Origin: Taeniopygia guttata
Taxonomy: Eukaryota > Chordata > Aves > Passeriformes > Estrildidae
DNA: 64,000 bases
Reading direction: 5' to 3'
Assembly (NCBI RefSeq): GCF_048771995.1
Contig: NC_133030.1
Location: 38,090,501 to 38,154,500, forward strand
The notes beneath the pieces were generated by a model. That model was not told the DNA's origin. It did no database searches and was given only the letters and a program-made list of their open reading frames with translations. A program made the position numbers and the translations under genes. Positions 1 through 13,000 of this stretch are shown here, piece after piece. Numbering within the stretch: the first letter of the stretch is position 1; every line of letters starts with the position of its first letter.

Positions 1-2484
1 AAGGAGCAGCTGCTGTTCCAAACAAGTTCTGTGCATTTCATGCTGAAAAATATGTCAATATTCAAGACTGTGCCACCACTACAGAAGGCTGCAAAAGTTT
101 CTGCTTTCAAGTAAGTGCAAGTGTACCCTCATATAACTGTTCAAGTATTGTAAATGTTACAAGGAGATTTTGAAAGAAAAGAATGTGCCATAAGCAACTA
201 TGTTCAAGGCACAAAACGGGATGACCTTTTTACCCTCAACAAAAAAATTTTGATAAACCTGGTATGAACAGAAGCAAAAGTTACAGTACCATCTCAGTGT
301 ATTGTCCTTCAGAGATCAATAGTGAAATAGATAACTGAATATTCAGTGATGAGAAGTTTTAGTCTGAGAAGCTTAAGCAGAGTTCTATTAGGTCCAAGAT
401 GTATTAGCCCAAAGTCTGAATGTAACACAGAGATACTTGTATGTCAAGAACATGTGATGGGAATGAAGAAGTTAAAAATCAGATCTCTTTTCAGTCCTAT
501 CAATTATTATACTATTTCCAGAAATCAAGGGTAGGAAAGTGAATGGAACAAATACTGTTTTGTAAGTACAGAACAATTAAACTGAGGGAAAAGAGCAAGA
601 AATTAAAAAAATACAAAAAGAAAAGGAAAAACAGTAAAAGTACCTTAATTTCAACAGTGATATAGACATATATATGTACAAGATGTGAAAACTTTCAAAC
701 TGAGAATACATTATGCTGATCTGATAGAATGAAATGAGCTACATAACAGCTCCACTTGTGCAAAGGTGACAGGCTGTATCTGAAAAACAGCCATCCCCTA
801 ACTTACCTGCCAAAATTGATCTTAGCAAATTCGGGCAAGAAAGAGGCCTTAAATTCAGTATATTACTGAAAAGAGAAGCCTGCTTTTGTAGAAATCAAAC
901 CTAACTCCTTATCTATGTATCACAGTAAGTCCTGGATAAGTGTGGTTTGTTTCTCTGCTTCTGGCGTTTTTTAACACAAGAACTCTTCAATAAACAGATT
1001 TTGCATTATTTTACAGCTGACATTAGAGAGAAAATTGAAGTTGTGAGGGGGTGAATTTTTGTTATTGTTTTGGTGGGGTATTTTTGAAGATCCTTTCATA
1101 AAGAGGTAGTAGTTCAGCATAACACGGTGGCTACCTGGACAGACACCCTCTTTTTCCCCAGCCAACAAGAATATTACTTCACGAAAATGTATGCACTGAC
1201 AGAAGATGACCTTAAGATACCCACCCAAAAGGAAACAGGGATACTCACTAGAGAAGCATCCTTATAGTATCAGATCTACTTCTGTTCACTTATTTATGTG
1301 TACATGTAGAATGAAAGTTTCAATACCTGAGGCCAGGGCTGTGTCTGCCTGGTTATGTTACAGTGCAAATACAGATTATGACAGTTTCAGATGCATATCC
1401 AACAAAAGAACCCATCAGAATGTCGGTCTTATTATGCTGTCTTCAAAGTATTGCGAAAGTTGACATTTAATGCACATTTGTTTGATGTTTATGATGATAA
1501 ATACTACCATACAGATAAGCTCTGATGGTACTCAAAACAAATTCTGAAATCAAAACAACAAAGAGATATGTATTCAGGATGAAGACCCCAAATGATCAGA
1601 CATGAGTGGCACGAATAAAAAGGCCCTTCAACATTATTTTCAGTTTCAGAATGTTAAAAAGCTGAGCAAAAAAAGTCTACAAAATCATATTTAAATGAAT
1701 TTGCCCAACCTTGAATGCATACTTTTACTCTGTGTATGGAGTTGTCTCATCCAATTAGCTCAGTGATGTAGAGGCTAATTTTTTTTCAGAAACTATCATG
1801 ACTATGACAAGCAAAGAATCTCACAAACCATCTTGTAAGACTATATGTGTTCAGGGTTTCCCAAAGGAGAATTCAAACTCAAAATGCTAAGCAATGATTA
1901 TTGTTTATGTGTGACTTATGTCACTTCTCAGCACCGTCACACGCAGTTGTCTCCTAAATACTGCCTTCTGTGAACTAAAGATTTCAAAATTCCTTTAGAT
2001 GAAGAAATCTTTGTTACTTTGCAGACACTGTAGTTCAAACTGTCTAAAATGTAAAGAATTTAGTAAGAAAATTTCAAGTAAAATAAGTCCCTTTTGGTAT
2101 TAAAAATAAATTTCTAATCCTACCAAATATGTAATGCAAATTTGATATAATTTTAATACTGATTTACATGTTAAATGCTGATACACATTGGCATGCAGAT
2201 GATTACTGTAGACTCTCATTAAAGCAAAGACTAAAAATCTTTGCTTTGTCAAAGCTTTTATGTTTATGTGTGTGTACAAGTCATGCAAAAATGCTGAAAA
2301 AAACAACCAACATGAACTAACTGACCAGTAACTGTTAAATTCAAATCTTAATAATTACAGAAGTCATCAGGAAGTGTTACATTTTAATTATCATGTAATT
2401 TAGTTAGTATATACCCATACAATTTTTCAAATTGAGGAAAAATATTTTTTACTAGTTATCTCCAGAAATTGCTAAAAATTACTT

Positions 2485-3190
2485 CCAAATAAAAGCATAG
2501 CAACCATGGGAGCTTCTCTAAAGCAACACGGAATGCCATCCAGAAGGACCTGGACAAGCTCCAGGAGTGTGCCCATGGGAATCTCCTGAAGTTTAACAAG
2601 ACTGAGTGCTGGTGCTACACCTGGGTCAGGACAACCCCCAGTACCAGCACAGTCTGGGGATGGACAGACCAGAGCAGCCCTGCCCAGAAGGACTTGGGGT
2701 GCTGTGGGTAGAGGCTGGACATGAGCCAGCCATGGGCACTCCCAGCCCAGAGAGCCAAACGTGTCCTGGGCTGCATCCAAAGCAGCATGGGCAGCAGGGC
2801 CAGGGAGGGGATTCTGCCCCTCTGCTCTGCTCTGCTGAGAGCCACCTGCAGGGCTGCATCAGCTCTGGGGGACCAGCACAGGAAGGACATGGAGCTGTGA
2901 GTCCGGACATATGGAATGTATTTAAACTAAAAGGGTAGGTTTAGACTGGATATTAGGAAGAAATTCTTTACTATAAGAGTAATGAATTAATGGAACAGGT
3001 GTCCAGAGAAGCTGTGGGTGCTCCATCCCTCAAGTGTGCAAGGACAGCTTGGATGGGGAGGGGGGAGGGGGGGGGGGCCCTGAGCAACCTGGTCTGGTGG
3101 TTATCCCCACCCATGGCAGTGGGGTTGGAACTAGATGATCTTCAATGTCCCTCCAAAGCCAAACCATTCTGTGATGACAGATTTAATACT
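2485..3190 (+). mobile_element. CR1 LINE fragment, 3' part, internally deleted
   Basis: The left part (about 2485-2905) is the end of the CR1 reverse-transcriptase ORF and its downstream sequence. It carries the familiar 'rewritten' phrases GGACCTGGACAAGCTCC, CTGGGCTGCATCCAAAGCAG and GGACATGGAGCTGTGAG. The right part (about 2920-3180) is the CR1 3' UTR, with ATTAGGAAGAAATTCTTTAC, CCAGAGAAGCTGTGGGTGCT and the end CCAAACCATTCTGTGATGA. Compared with the usual CR1 3' end, roughly 300 bp between these parts is missing. The element is antisense to STRN3. Many CR1 copies are 5' truncated like this one. Confidence 0.93.
3055..3077 (+). repeat. G-run inside CR1
   Basis: There are 21 G in 23 bases, broken only by A at 3059 and A at 3066. 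In typical CR1 this position reads as GGATGGGGCTTTGAGCAACC, so the run is a local expansion. It can form a G-quadruplex, and it is also a likely place for assembly error. Confidence 0.8.
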
Positions 3191-3966
3191 ACTTTATGCA
3201 CTAAAAACTTTATAGTTATAATTGATAACATAATTTCCAAAAGCATTTTTATCACGTAGTTCAACCCTGAATTTTTGTTTAAACTACATAGTTAAAATAG
3301 GTCAATTGATGAGAAGACTCAGGGAATAAAGGGATATCAAATAAAATCTTGGTAAATGTACAGAAAAGTGAAGGGCATTATAAAATGAAGATTATCTCCT
3401 AAATAAAGCCACCAAAAGGTTTTACAGGCATTTCCTAATTCTCTATGCCTGGGGCTGTAAAACTAATTACAAGCCCATAAATAGCAACTGATTCAAGCTC
3501 ATATTAAAATAAAGCAGAAAAACCAAAAAGTAAATAAAAAACCCCACCCCAACATCCCCAAAAAAGCCCAGTAATCACCAGTCCCACAACAGTATCACAA
3601 TATTATACTTTAAGAAACAAATGAAGTTTTAATCATTCAGAAAACTTAAGAGTAGGATTGTCCTCAAAATGCAAATTGTTCATTATTTTTACACTAATAT
3701 TTCTATGCATTTAGTTTTCTTAACCTCTTTAACCCTGAATTTTTGTCTTTTCAACATTTCTCATTTATGAAATGACTGTCAAAAGTTTTGACATATTCAC
3801 ATTCAGCAGGTAGAAAGTTAAAGTTGGTTGCCCCCATTAGAGAAAATGATGCTTAATGGAAAAAAAAAAAAACAACAAAACAACAAACAGAACTCATGAT
3901 AAAAAATGTCTTCTATTTAAATAGGTAAAAAAGTGTTGCATTACAAGATTCAGAATCTGCACTTAC

Positions 3967-4077
3967 TCTTTACCCCTTTCTTCCCCTTTCGTTCCTTCTT
4001 GTACTGTTCCTTCAGTTTACTTATTAGTCCCTGGTCTACATCCCAAACCTCAGCAGTTGGGGACAGGTCATCTTTGT
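3967..4077 (-). CDS. STRN3: STRN3 coding exon 8, probable cassette exon
   Basis: A 111 bp exon (phase 1 in and out, 37 codons) encodes DKDDLSPTAEVWDVDQGLIS and then the highly basic KLKEQYKKERKGKKGVK, using acceptor GCATGTAG and donor AAAGA|GTAAGT. Its symmetrical phase means skipping keeps the frame. From memory, the short human STRN3 isoform lacks 84 residues here. That would be this exon plus a following 47-codon exon not found in the window. Confidence 0.95.
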
Positions 4078-7000
4078 CTACATGCAGCATATTATTAAAA
4101 GAAAACAAATCAGCAATTGGCAATGCAAGCTGTTGGTGATTTACTGTCATAGCTGTATAAGAGCATTAATAAAAGTTATTAATAAATCTTTATTTTAAAG
4201 GTGCAGTCTCCGTTTTAAGTTTATAAAAGACCAACTTTCATTTCATACAGTTTTCCAAGGCACTGTATATTATCAGTTACATATTTGAAAATTGTATGTT
4301 AATTTGTTACCAAGAAGCAAACAAATTAAACTTCATAAGTAACTGTTTATGTTAGATACTTCAAAATACACAAAAAATCATTGGTATCCAGAAACAATTA
4401 CTGCATCTTTAGAAAGACAGTGTTAAGAAATTATTCAGCCAGTGTTGAATAAGCAAATAAAAGCATTCATGCTATATCTCTCATGAAAATGCAAGCTGAG
4501 TAAGTCAGTGCCAGTTTATTCATGAAGACCACCATGCATCCTTTCGCATTCATTCTACATGCACAAGAAAGAAATCTTGCTCCTACATATAACCAGAGAA
4601 ACAAATCTATAAATACAGTTTTTCACATAAAGATGAAGAAAAGTAATTTGCACTGGTGGACATCCCACTGCATTCCAGAAATTAAATCATAATTAGCAGA
4701 AATATAACATTCCACAGTAGTTTCAGAAGCATATATTTTTCTTTTTGACAAATATTGCAGAGTTAATTACTCTTTATGAAAAGTCAGGTCTCCACTTTTC
4801 TAGACTATCCATCTCAATCATTTCTGGAAACTTAGAATTACTAAAAAGATAAACCTGTTTCTATGACAAGGCAAACATAGTATCTGCAGAAGCACTTTTG
4901 CTAGTAGACAACCAGGCAGCAACCAATCTTGGTTTGTGGGCCAGTTCAGCTTTATACTCACAAATTCTTTAGGCATAAAATCACAAGACTTAGTTCCTCA
5001 GTTCCCAACTTCCAATCATATTTACAATATGATTGTACCCATTTTTGAAGATATAACCATTATAATCATGAAAGTACAAACGAGGAGTCATACACAGCAG
5101 AAACAAAGTAACATGCATTTAGAATAAAAACAATAGGAGTTATTCTAAGTACATAATTCATGACAAAACATGACAACGAATAAGCAGACAGATACCCTAG
5201 AATACTGATACATCTACCATCATTCAATAACAATCTTGATCAAAGAGGTGGAATACAGAGATGGCAAGGGCAGTGAAACATGAAATGGGAGCATAATGGC
5301 AGAGTCCCCTGAGATTGTCCACAAAGAACTGTGGTGATGAGAAAGAACAATGATATCCTACACCAAACTACAGCTACATCTACCAAACTGCAAACACAAA
5401 GACCTCAGTCTTTCTGATCACTGGGCCTAAGCATTGACAGAGAGGAAGAGTGATTACTCAGAAAACACAAGAAGCACAGAAAGATAAGTCATGCCCAGTC
5501 AAAGAGGAAAAAAATCAAAACCACTAAAATGCAATTAAAAGAAAATTCAATTAAAATATAATTAAAACTAATTAATACAATTCTAAAGCACCATATTGCA
5601 GACAAGGATTAGGGAATTAAATCAACCAGAAGATGACCACATCTAACATCAATGTAATGCTATTCTAAAAAAATTCATTTTGGTACATTTTTAAAAGTGC
5701 AGTGTATTAAACCAGGACAGTTCAGATAATGACAAAATTGAAGTAACATGTTCAGTCTGTCTACTACACTGGAAGTTTAGAAAATGTCTGTAGTGTGAAA
5801 AACAAATAGGGCATTGAACATCAAGACAAAGAATTTGAAGGAACTGGGCTCATTCAGTCAATAGAAAACAGGAAAAGCACAAGCCTGCAAATATAAATAT
5901 TCAAAACCAACACCGTTGGCTGCAAAAATGTAGGCTGTAAATAGAAAACTAGATAAAACATAAACTTGGAATATGTGGGTAGGCTGTGAAATGAATTTCA
6001 AACAAGATTTTCAGGAAAACCCAGCAGTGTTTTCTCCAGCATGCCTAGATATAATAGGCTATTTCAGAACAGAGCCATGTAACTAGAAGACCTCTGCAAT
6101 TGCCCCCAAGAGTGACCTTCTTTGCCTTAAACTGATACAGGACAGCACAGAGGACCCAGGATGTCCACTGACCTGTATAAGTGAGTGGAGAAATGCTGGC
6201 TTTAAATTTTTCTATTTTTTAAAAGTTTTTTGAAGATGGCCCAGGAGACTGTGAATTTCAGTTACACACTGCCACCCAGAATTCTGGGCACAGTCATTCT
6301 CTGACTTATGGTCCATCTGTAAAGAGAACTTTTGTGTTTCATGAGGAAGAGAAATCCAGTAATGAACATATGAAACCATAAGCAGAATAAAGAGACTACA
6401 TAATAAGTGACATCTGCAATATGTAGCGCAATATATAACAGTATGTATATATTGATGTTTGCTTAAGCAAACTGAAGTCATAAATGCATTTTTTCTTGCC
6501 ACAAGGAATTTACTTTTTTTAAAATCTAAAACTCTACTTTTTTTTTTTAGTATGTCACATCACTTTGACTCTTCTTTTAACACTGCTTGACCTTGCTCAT
6601 CTTTCACTATTTTGAAGATAAGCTGTTCCTAAGTAAAACATGTTGCATAACAGGACACTTTAAATCACAATGTTTGGAATTAATTTAACACTCAAAGCAT
6701 GTTAACTAAGGCACTTACATAAAATATAATGTGTCCATAAAAAAACCATAATACAGCAGGAAAGAAATGCAATCCAAACTTCAAAACATTCAGTGACAGG
6801 TTTCAAGAAGTCATCAACAGCAAAAATGTAACTATCAAATTTGGGACTGAAATACTTTAGGATATTGAAAGTAGGACATACAAATAATACTCTGCAAATA
6901 AGTACTCTAAATATTACTGAAGCAAAACTAGGCAATCTAGAGCCTAAACATCATATGTTCTCCAGAATGGAAATAAAAGCATTATATCTAATTAGAGAAG

Positions 7001-10000
7001 TAAATATTAACTTTTTTTTTCTAGAATGCTTAAATGTTTGCAAAGGAAAGAAGTGATAGAAGGAGGTTAATGACAGGAAAACAAAAACAGGAAGAAAGAA
7101 ATAACTATGAAAACAAAACAGAGCAACTATTACATTATGAAGTAAAATTTAGATTTTAATGGAAATATTTAAGTTCACAATTGATGGAATTGTTTAGGAA
7201 GTAATAGTACATATTCATTTAAATTAAGTTTTGCCTCAACATAAATAACTAACTGGATTGATCTGGATATTTGAAGTAACAGGTTTCATAGAGTTTAAAA
7301 TAACATGACAGGATAAAATAAATTGGTTTAAGTCATGTATTATTTTATTTTAGAAAGCATTTAAGTGGGACAGTATTTAATATGTTATTTGTGATAGTTA
7401 ACAAAGAAGTCTTGTCATATTTACACTGATCTTTAAAAAGTAACACAATCCCATGATCTGATGGACTGTATCCTTAAATGCCCATTTAAGGAAAGAATAT
7501 CTGTACTAAAATCAGTGACATACTGTGAAAAAAATATTGCTACTACAGTTGTAGGCATGTCTTTGACTGAATAGTAAGTTACAAAATATACAAAAAACTT
7601 ATGAAAATTGTCTTCATACAGAAAAACTGAGAACATACTTTGAAAGATGAAACTAACTTTATGTTTTATTTCCTCCTTCCCATTTTCAGATATAAGTTTT
7701 TTGGTAGCAATGGGACTGCTGCAGTTAAATCAGCTGTCACAAGTGCATACAAACTCCTAAAGTGCTCTGCCTCATTTTGTTATGGGTTCATTTAAAATGT
7801 TATAAAAAACATTCAAACAGCTCTATGAAAAGTGTGGGTGTGTCAATCTGATTTTTAAGAGACCTTAGAATTTGGTAACTACTTGAGAAAATGACAGACA
7901 TAGAACACACAGGAAAGTAATCCTCAGAAACAACAACTTGGAATTTCAATGGACAAGCTAGTTCAACACAGTAGGTTTCAGCAGTCTGCCATGGATAAAT
8001 CTTTGACTGCAAGAATTATAGTATCAAACTATCTTGCCTTTTATATACTATAGTAATACTGATACTAGAACCACAATTTTCCACATCACTATGTATTTGA
8101 AGAAATGTTGCAAGCAAAGTCAAAAACTCTTGCTTCAGGTGCTACGAGACATCTTTTACCAAGAGATCTGCCTATGTGCCTAAATGAAAATACCATCAAG
8201 AAAATGCTCAAATAACATCAACTTCAAAAGGGAAGAGCAAGCAATTAAAATGATACCATAAATAGACATTTATTACCAAAACTAAAGGTAACAGCTTCTT
8301 CAGCTTCATCTTCCAACTAGAAATAAGACTGAGTTTTAAAAATAAAGGTCACTAATCTTTGACACTAGTTTTTAGGAAAGAATGGTTTCAAATCCTTGCT
8401 ACCTTCAAAATCAAGACTGTATTATTTTCCTGGAAGATTGGCCATTACTTAAGTTTTGTAAATCTTTATATTTTCTTGGCTCACTGGGATGTATATTGAA
8501 GTATGACTTCATTGTCACATAAACTGCTCAAACAACATGACCTAATGGCAGTTTGGGGCTTACAATTTAAGACTTACAGTATGTAAGTACAAAATCGGTT
8601 GTATCATAGTTCAGAAATTAAGATAGCCGATTTCCCATTTAAAGGCAGATACCCATTACTTGAATCACTATTTTTTCCTTATACAAATTTTCTCCCTTCA
8701 ATCTCCTCTTTTGAAACATGTAGATTGCAGAAATTACTGACTTAACATATTTTGTTTCACATCAAGTCACTAATAAAAGGTTGGGCTATTAGAAATGGTT
8801 TTGGTTTTTTTTTTTTTTATTTTGCTAATACAAACCATATTAGCAACAATATCTAAAAATCTCAGAAAAATAAAACAACTAATTGTCCATTTTTCAAGTA
8901 CACCCAAGAATTAATTTAACTTAGGTACAAAAAGTCTGAAGGTCCTGATAAGGAGCAAATTAAAAAAAAAAAAAGAAAACTATTTGAAAGCAAATTTAAT
9001 CTAGGTATAAAAACATTCGGAATCCTAGCCTTTCCTATATAACAAAGAAAATATTCTTCTCTTAGTTTTGAAATCAGAAACAAAACCTGAAAGAAATGTA
9101 ACTACAACTGTACTTGCACCTACAACAACATATATACGTACATATATATATGAAAGTTTCACCATACAATATATCATTTTCTAAGCATCAATGTTTTATC
9201 ACCACATTCATCCACACATCCACACCATTTTAGTATTACAAAACCCTTAAGAAGTACCATGAACAAGTTTTACTTTATTTTTAAATGCTTTTATTAGTGT
9301 CTTACCCCACTCTGTTCCATCTCCTGAACTTCGAGCTTCTCCAGCTCCCTCACCATCTTCAGCTGTCACTAAGAAGTCAAATTCTTTCAAAGCTTCTTCA
9401 GTATCAGGATCATCTGTAAGGTCAGCAGCTAAACCTTCATTACCAATCTGCAAAAAGATAAATATTTTCCTGCATTTGAATCATAAACAGATTTTCTAGT
9501 CATTTAGTTTACAAGATATATTGGCTATTCTCACTGAGTAATTTGTTGCAGGGGAAAATATTTTTCAATTTAAAATGCAGAAGAAACTCTGATCTCAGTT
9601 GGCTTATCAAAACAAAAAAGAGAGGAGTGCAGTCTGCTGAACATTAGGAAATAAAAAGAACACTGACACTAGCTTTAGCAACAAAAATCCCATGCACCTC
9701 AGCTTTCACTTCTTTATTTAAGGTAAGAATTAGAAAACTTTGTTAATTTTCTTGCCCTATCAATAGCTCTGCAGAGAGAGCTTACAAACTATGCTTTCTA
9801 CTGGTCCAGAAGCCTTTCCTTCTTTCTGCTTTCCAGTTCTTTTTCAATGTTAAAGCATAAGCTTGGAATATAGAGCATTTTAAGAAAATTGTCTTTTTAC
9901 TATTTCTAACCATATCTTCACCTTAAACAAAATAAACAAACCCTCTACTAAGACATCAGTGAAAAGTTTTATTTTATTATCCAGTTCAAGAAATTTTCCA

Positions 10001-13000
10001 TGTGAGGTTATTTGCAAAATGTTCTTACTTTTGCAGAAAGAGACCATTTTTATAAAGATAACTATAAACTACCCTTTTGCTTTCTATTTAAAAAAAAGCT
10101 TTATCAAAAGTCAAAAAGTAAGTCTAAGATCTTCATACACACTTAGAGATTTACTTTATAATCTTATTATCAGACTTTTATAGAAAAAAAAAGGGATGCA
10201 ACTCAATGCTTGACTAATCTTTTTACCAGAAGCCCAAGGTATGGTGAAAACCCCTTCCTGACAAATCAGTTTGGAGATTTAAAGCTTACATCAAGCCAAG
10301 CTCATACTGCCAACTATTCAGGAAAATCCAATGCAGCATTCATATTTGCAAACAGTCTGGTTAGTTGTTTTGAAGTTTGCAATGTAATGTATTAAGTAAA
10401 CAACCAAATCTCTTGGTAATGCATCTATGTATAACCCGTTCAGATAACAAAAGTGCAACAATTACTTTAACATTACATATCTCTATCATCTCCGGAGGAA
10501 AAAAATATTTTTTTAAAAGGAATTTCAGGTCTATTATAAAGAGAAAAAAATTATTTTACTTTGTGTTTCTTATTTATCCGATGCTTTTCTTTTCCTTCTG
10601 CAATATCTTCTATCATGTCATTCTCCTCTTCTTCATCACTATCATCTGCACTTTCTAAGAAATTGAATGTTTCAAGAACATCACCAGAATTCCTATATAA
10701 ATAAAAACATTAAGAGAGAATCCATTTTACTTGCTGAAGAGATTTAAGAAGCTTAACCAGATTAAACAAAATTGCTACCTGACAGTTTAAGAACTCAAAA
10801 ACCAGCAAAACAAGAAATCACTGAATGAAGAAGTTTCTACATCTGTTTAAGTCCTTATTACGAAAGCACCATTCAACAGACTCCCTCCTAAAAATAACAA
10901 CTCCAAAGTGATTATATTACATAATTTAACAGTCAACACACAATTTTCCTGTATATTATGTTAGTTTAACATATATGTATGTATGTAATAGGGGTATATG
11001 TTCTTATGTATAACCAGTTTTAGTTAAGTTCATGATTCTTTGTTGTCAGCTACACTCACAGGTGTTCACAGACTCTCCAGCCAAAAGTTCAGTGTAAACT
11101 GACCAGTACATATCAATGACTAAGCAAAACAAGCTTCATGTATTTCTTATCTCTTCGCTTACCTTTTGATTTCCTGTCCCTTTTGTTTTGACGAAGGAGA
11201 TTCACCTCCATTCAGGATCTGTTCTAAGTTCTTTGTCTCTACTGAACCATTTGGTTCTGAATTGGAGAGCCCAAGCAAAGACCTTACCCGCTGGGAGCGT
11301 ACATCCAATATTGTATCTGTATAACCTACTTCCTGAAGATACCTAGGTAAGTTAAGAGAAAAAAAAAGAGGAAAGGATATTTGATGATAAAGGAAACTTA
11401 GTATTCATCGTAAAAATGACTGCTACTGTTGTATCATTTAAGGAAAAATAAACTTCACTATCCCTCTCACATGGAAAACCTTACTCTGTACTGCTTAAAG
11501 CTCAGGACTCCAAGATCCTGAAGAACAAATCACTATTTGCCCACCTCAGTTAGTCTGTTTCATAGAGCTCCTCAAACTGCAAGGAAAAGTAAGAATACAC
11601 CAACATCCAACAATGCTACTTACTGTCGCAGTAACTGTCTGCCTTGCTTCCAGGTCAACTGGCTGTTCTGAGGTACTGCAGGAACCTCTGTATCTTTGGT
11701 ATCTTCTGAAAGACACAGTGTCATAGTTAACATCTAACTTATACTGCTTTAAGACACAAACAAAAATTCCCATCAAGTCAGAAATATTCATAATGATCTC
11801 TAGTTTCAACTGGGTATAAATGTACCCAAAATGTGTCATTGTAAAACAGAAGGAGTTGGGGAAGGGAAGGAAAGGAGGAAGAAGGAAGGGAGAGGCTGGC
11901 ATAAAAATCTGCAGACGAAAATTTTAAGGTACACTATACAAATACAGGCCCAAAGACTTCCCAAAGACCAACATTTCAAAACCAGTAAAATGCAATTCAA
12001 CTTATTAAAGAGCCCAGCATTGTTAGGAGAAATGCCTTCTTCCATCTGCAATACTTTGAAGAGCAAAACTGGTATTATCAACTTGGTATTTACAACTGCA
12101 AAATCAAATCCACTCTAGAAAAGCAGTTAGGATAGACTATTTTTTCTTCTTTGGAGTCTTTTCCTTTATTTAAGATAAAAACATTCAGAGCTTCTACAAA
12201 CAAAAAAAAAAGTCAATTAATTTTGATTTTCAGATTAAAAAATATTTACCCCATTTACCCCACAACTTCCCTAGATATATTCCCTATAACAGACCTAAGA
12301 GAGGGGTGAAGAGAAGAAAGCTGCAATAAATTAAACAGACAAAAATTTGTTGTTAAAAAGTTACCTGATTCAAAAGTTGGCATTTTCAAGTCACCTTGGT
12401 TCAATTCTGTGCCATATTTTAATTTATGATATTTTGCCCTGAAAAAGTATGCAGATGTTTATCAAATTAGTAGACAAGACTTTGATCAACTCAAAACCTT
12501 CTACTGTTCCCATTTAAGGCAACCATACCAACATAGTACAATTAACCCAGCTAGAACTGTTGTGATAATTCTTGCATCAATTACTTCTAGTCTTTCAAGA
12601 ACACAGTTTTGAGATAGTATTTTGACAATTACTCACAATTATCAAATAACTTACAGACAAGAGTTTAGTGTGTTCTCTAAGAACGTGGGGTTTTTCCTGT
12701 GTATCAGCTAATAAGAGAACCTTTCAAAAACCAGCAGGTACAAGAACTTAGCAGAAATAATTTTTCCAGTTCTCATAGTTGTATTTTACCACTGTCATAG
12801 GTAGTCAATTACATCACAACGAATGAACTTCCTATTTGGGGTTCCTGCCTATCCTACCACTTTCAATTTCCATTTCAATTGGTCTCCTGTTCTGTCTTTG
12901 CTTATGATACATATCCCTCAGAAGATCCATGTTAGAGTGGTTGTTTCTCTCATCACCTGTATTCTCTTCTGGATTTTCTCTTTCTCACTGACTGGAGGCT

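Larger units (their letters stand above)
1..3966 (-). other. STRN3: STRN3 intron 8 (incomplete)
   Basis: This is AT-rich intron running off the left edge. I looked on the minus strand for the next STRN3 exon (expected to start VNRSRLQDM) and did not see it. A CR1 fragment occupies about 2485-3190 and an A-run sits at 3860-3873. Nothing else is recognisable. Confidence 0.75.

Noticed and set aside
2472..2938. Several overlapping open frames of 90-110 codons
   Set aside because: All are within CR1 sequence and the same text recurs at 52 kb.
5330..5425. C/D-box snoRNA-like pattern (GTGATGA ... CTGA) on the plus strand
   Set aside because: There is no terminal stem around the boxes, and the pattern is on the strand opposite to STRN3 transcription. 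Intronic snoRNAs are normally on the host strand.
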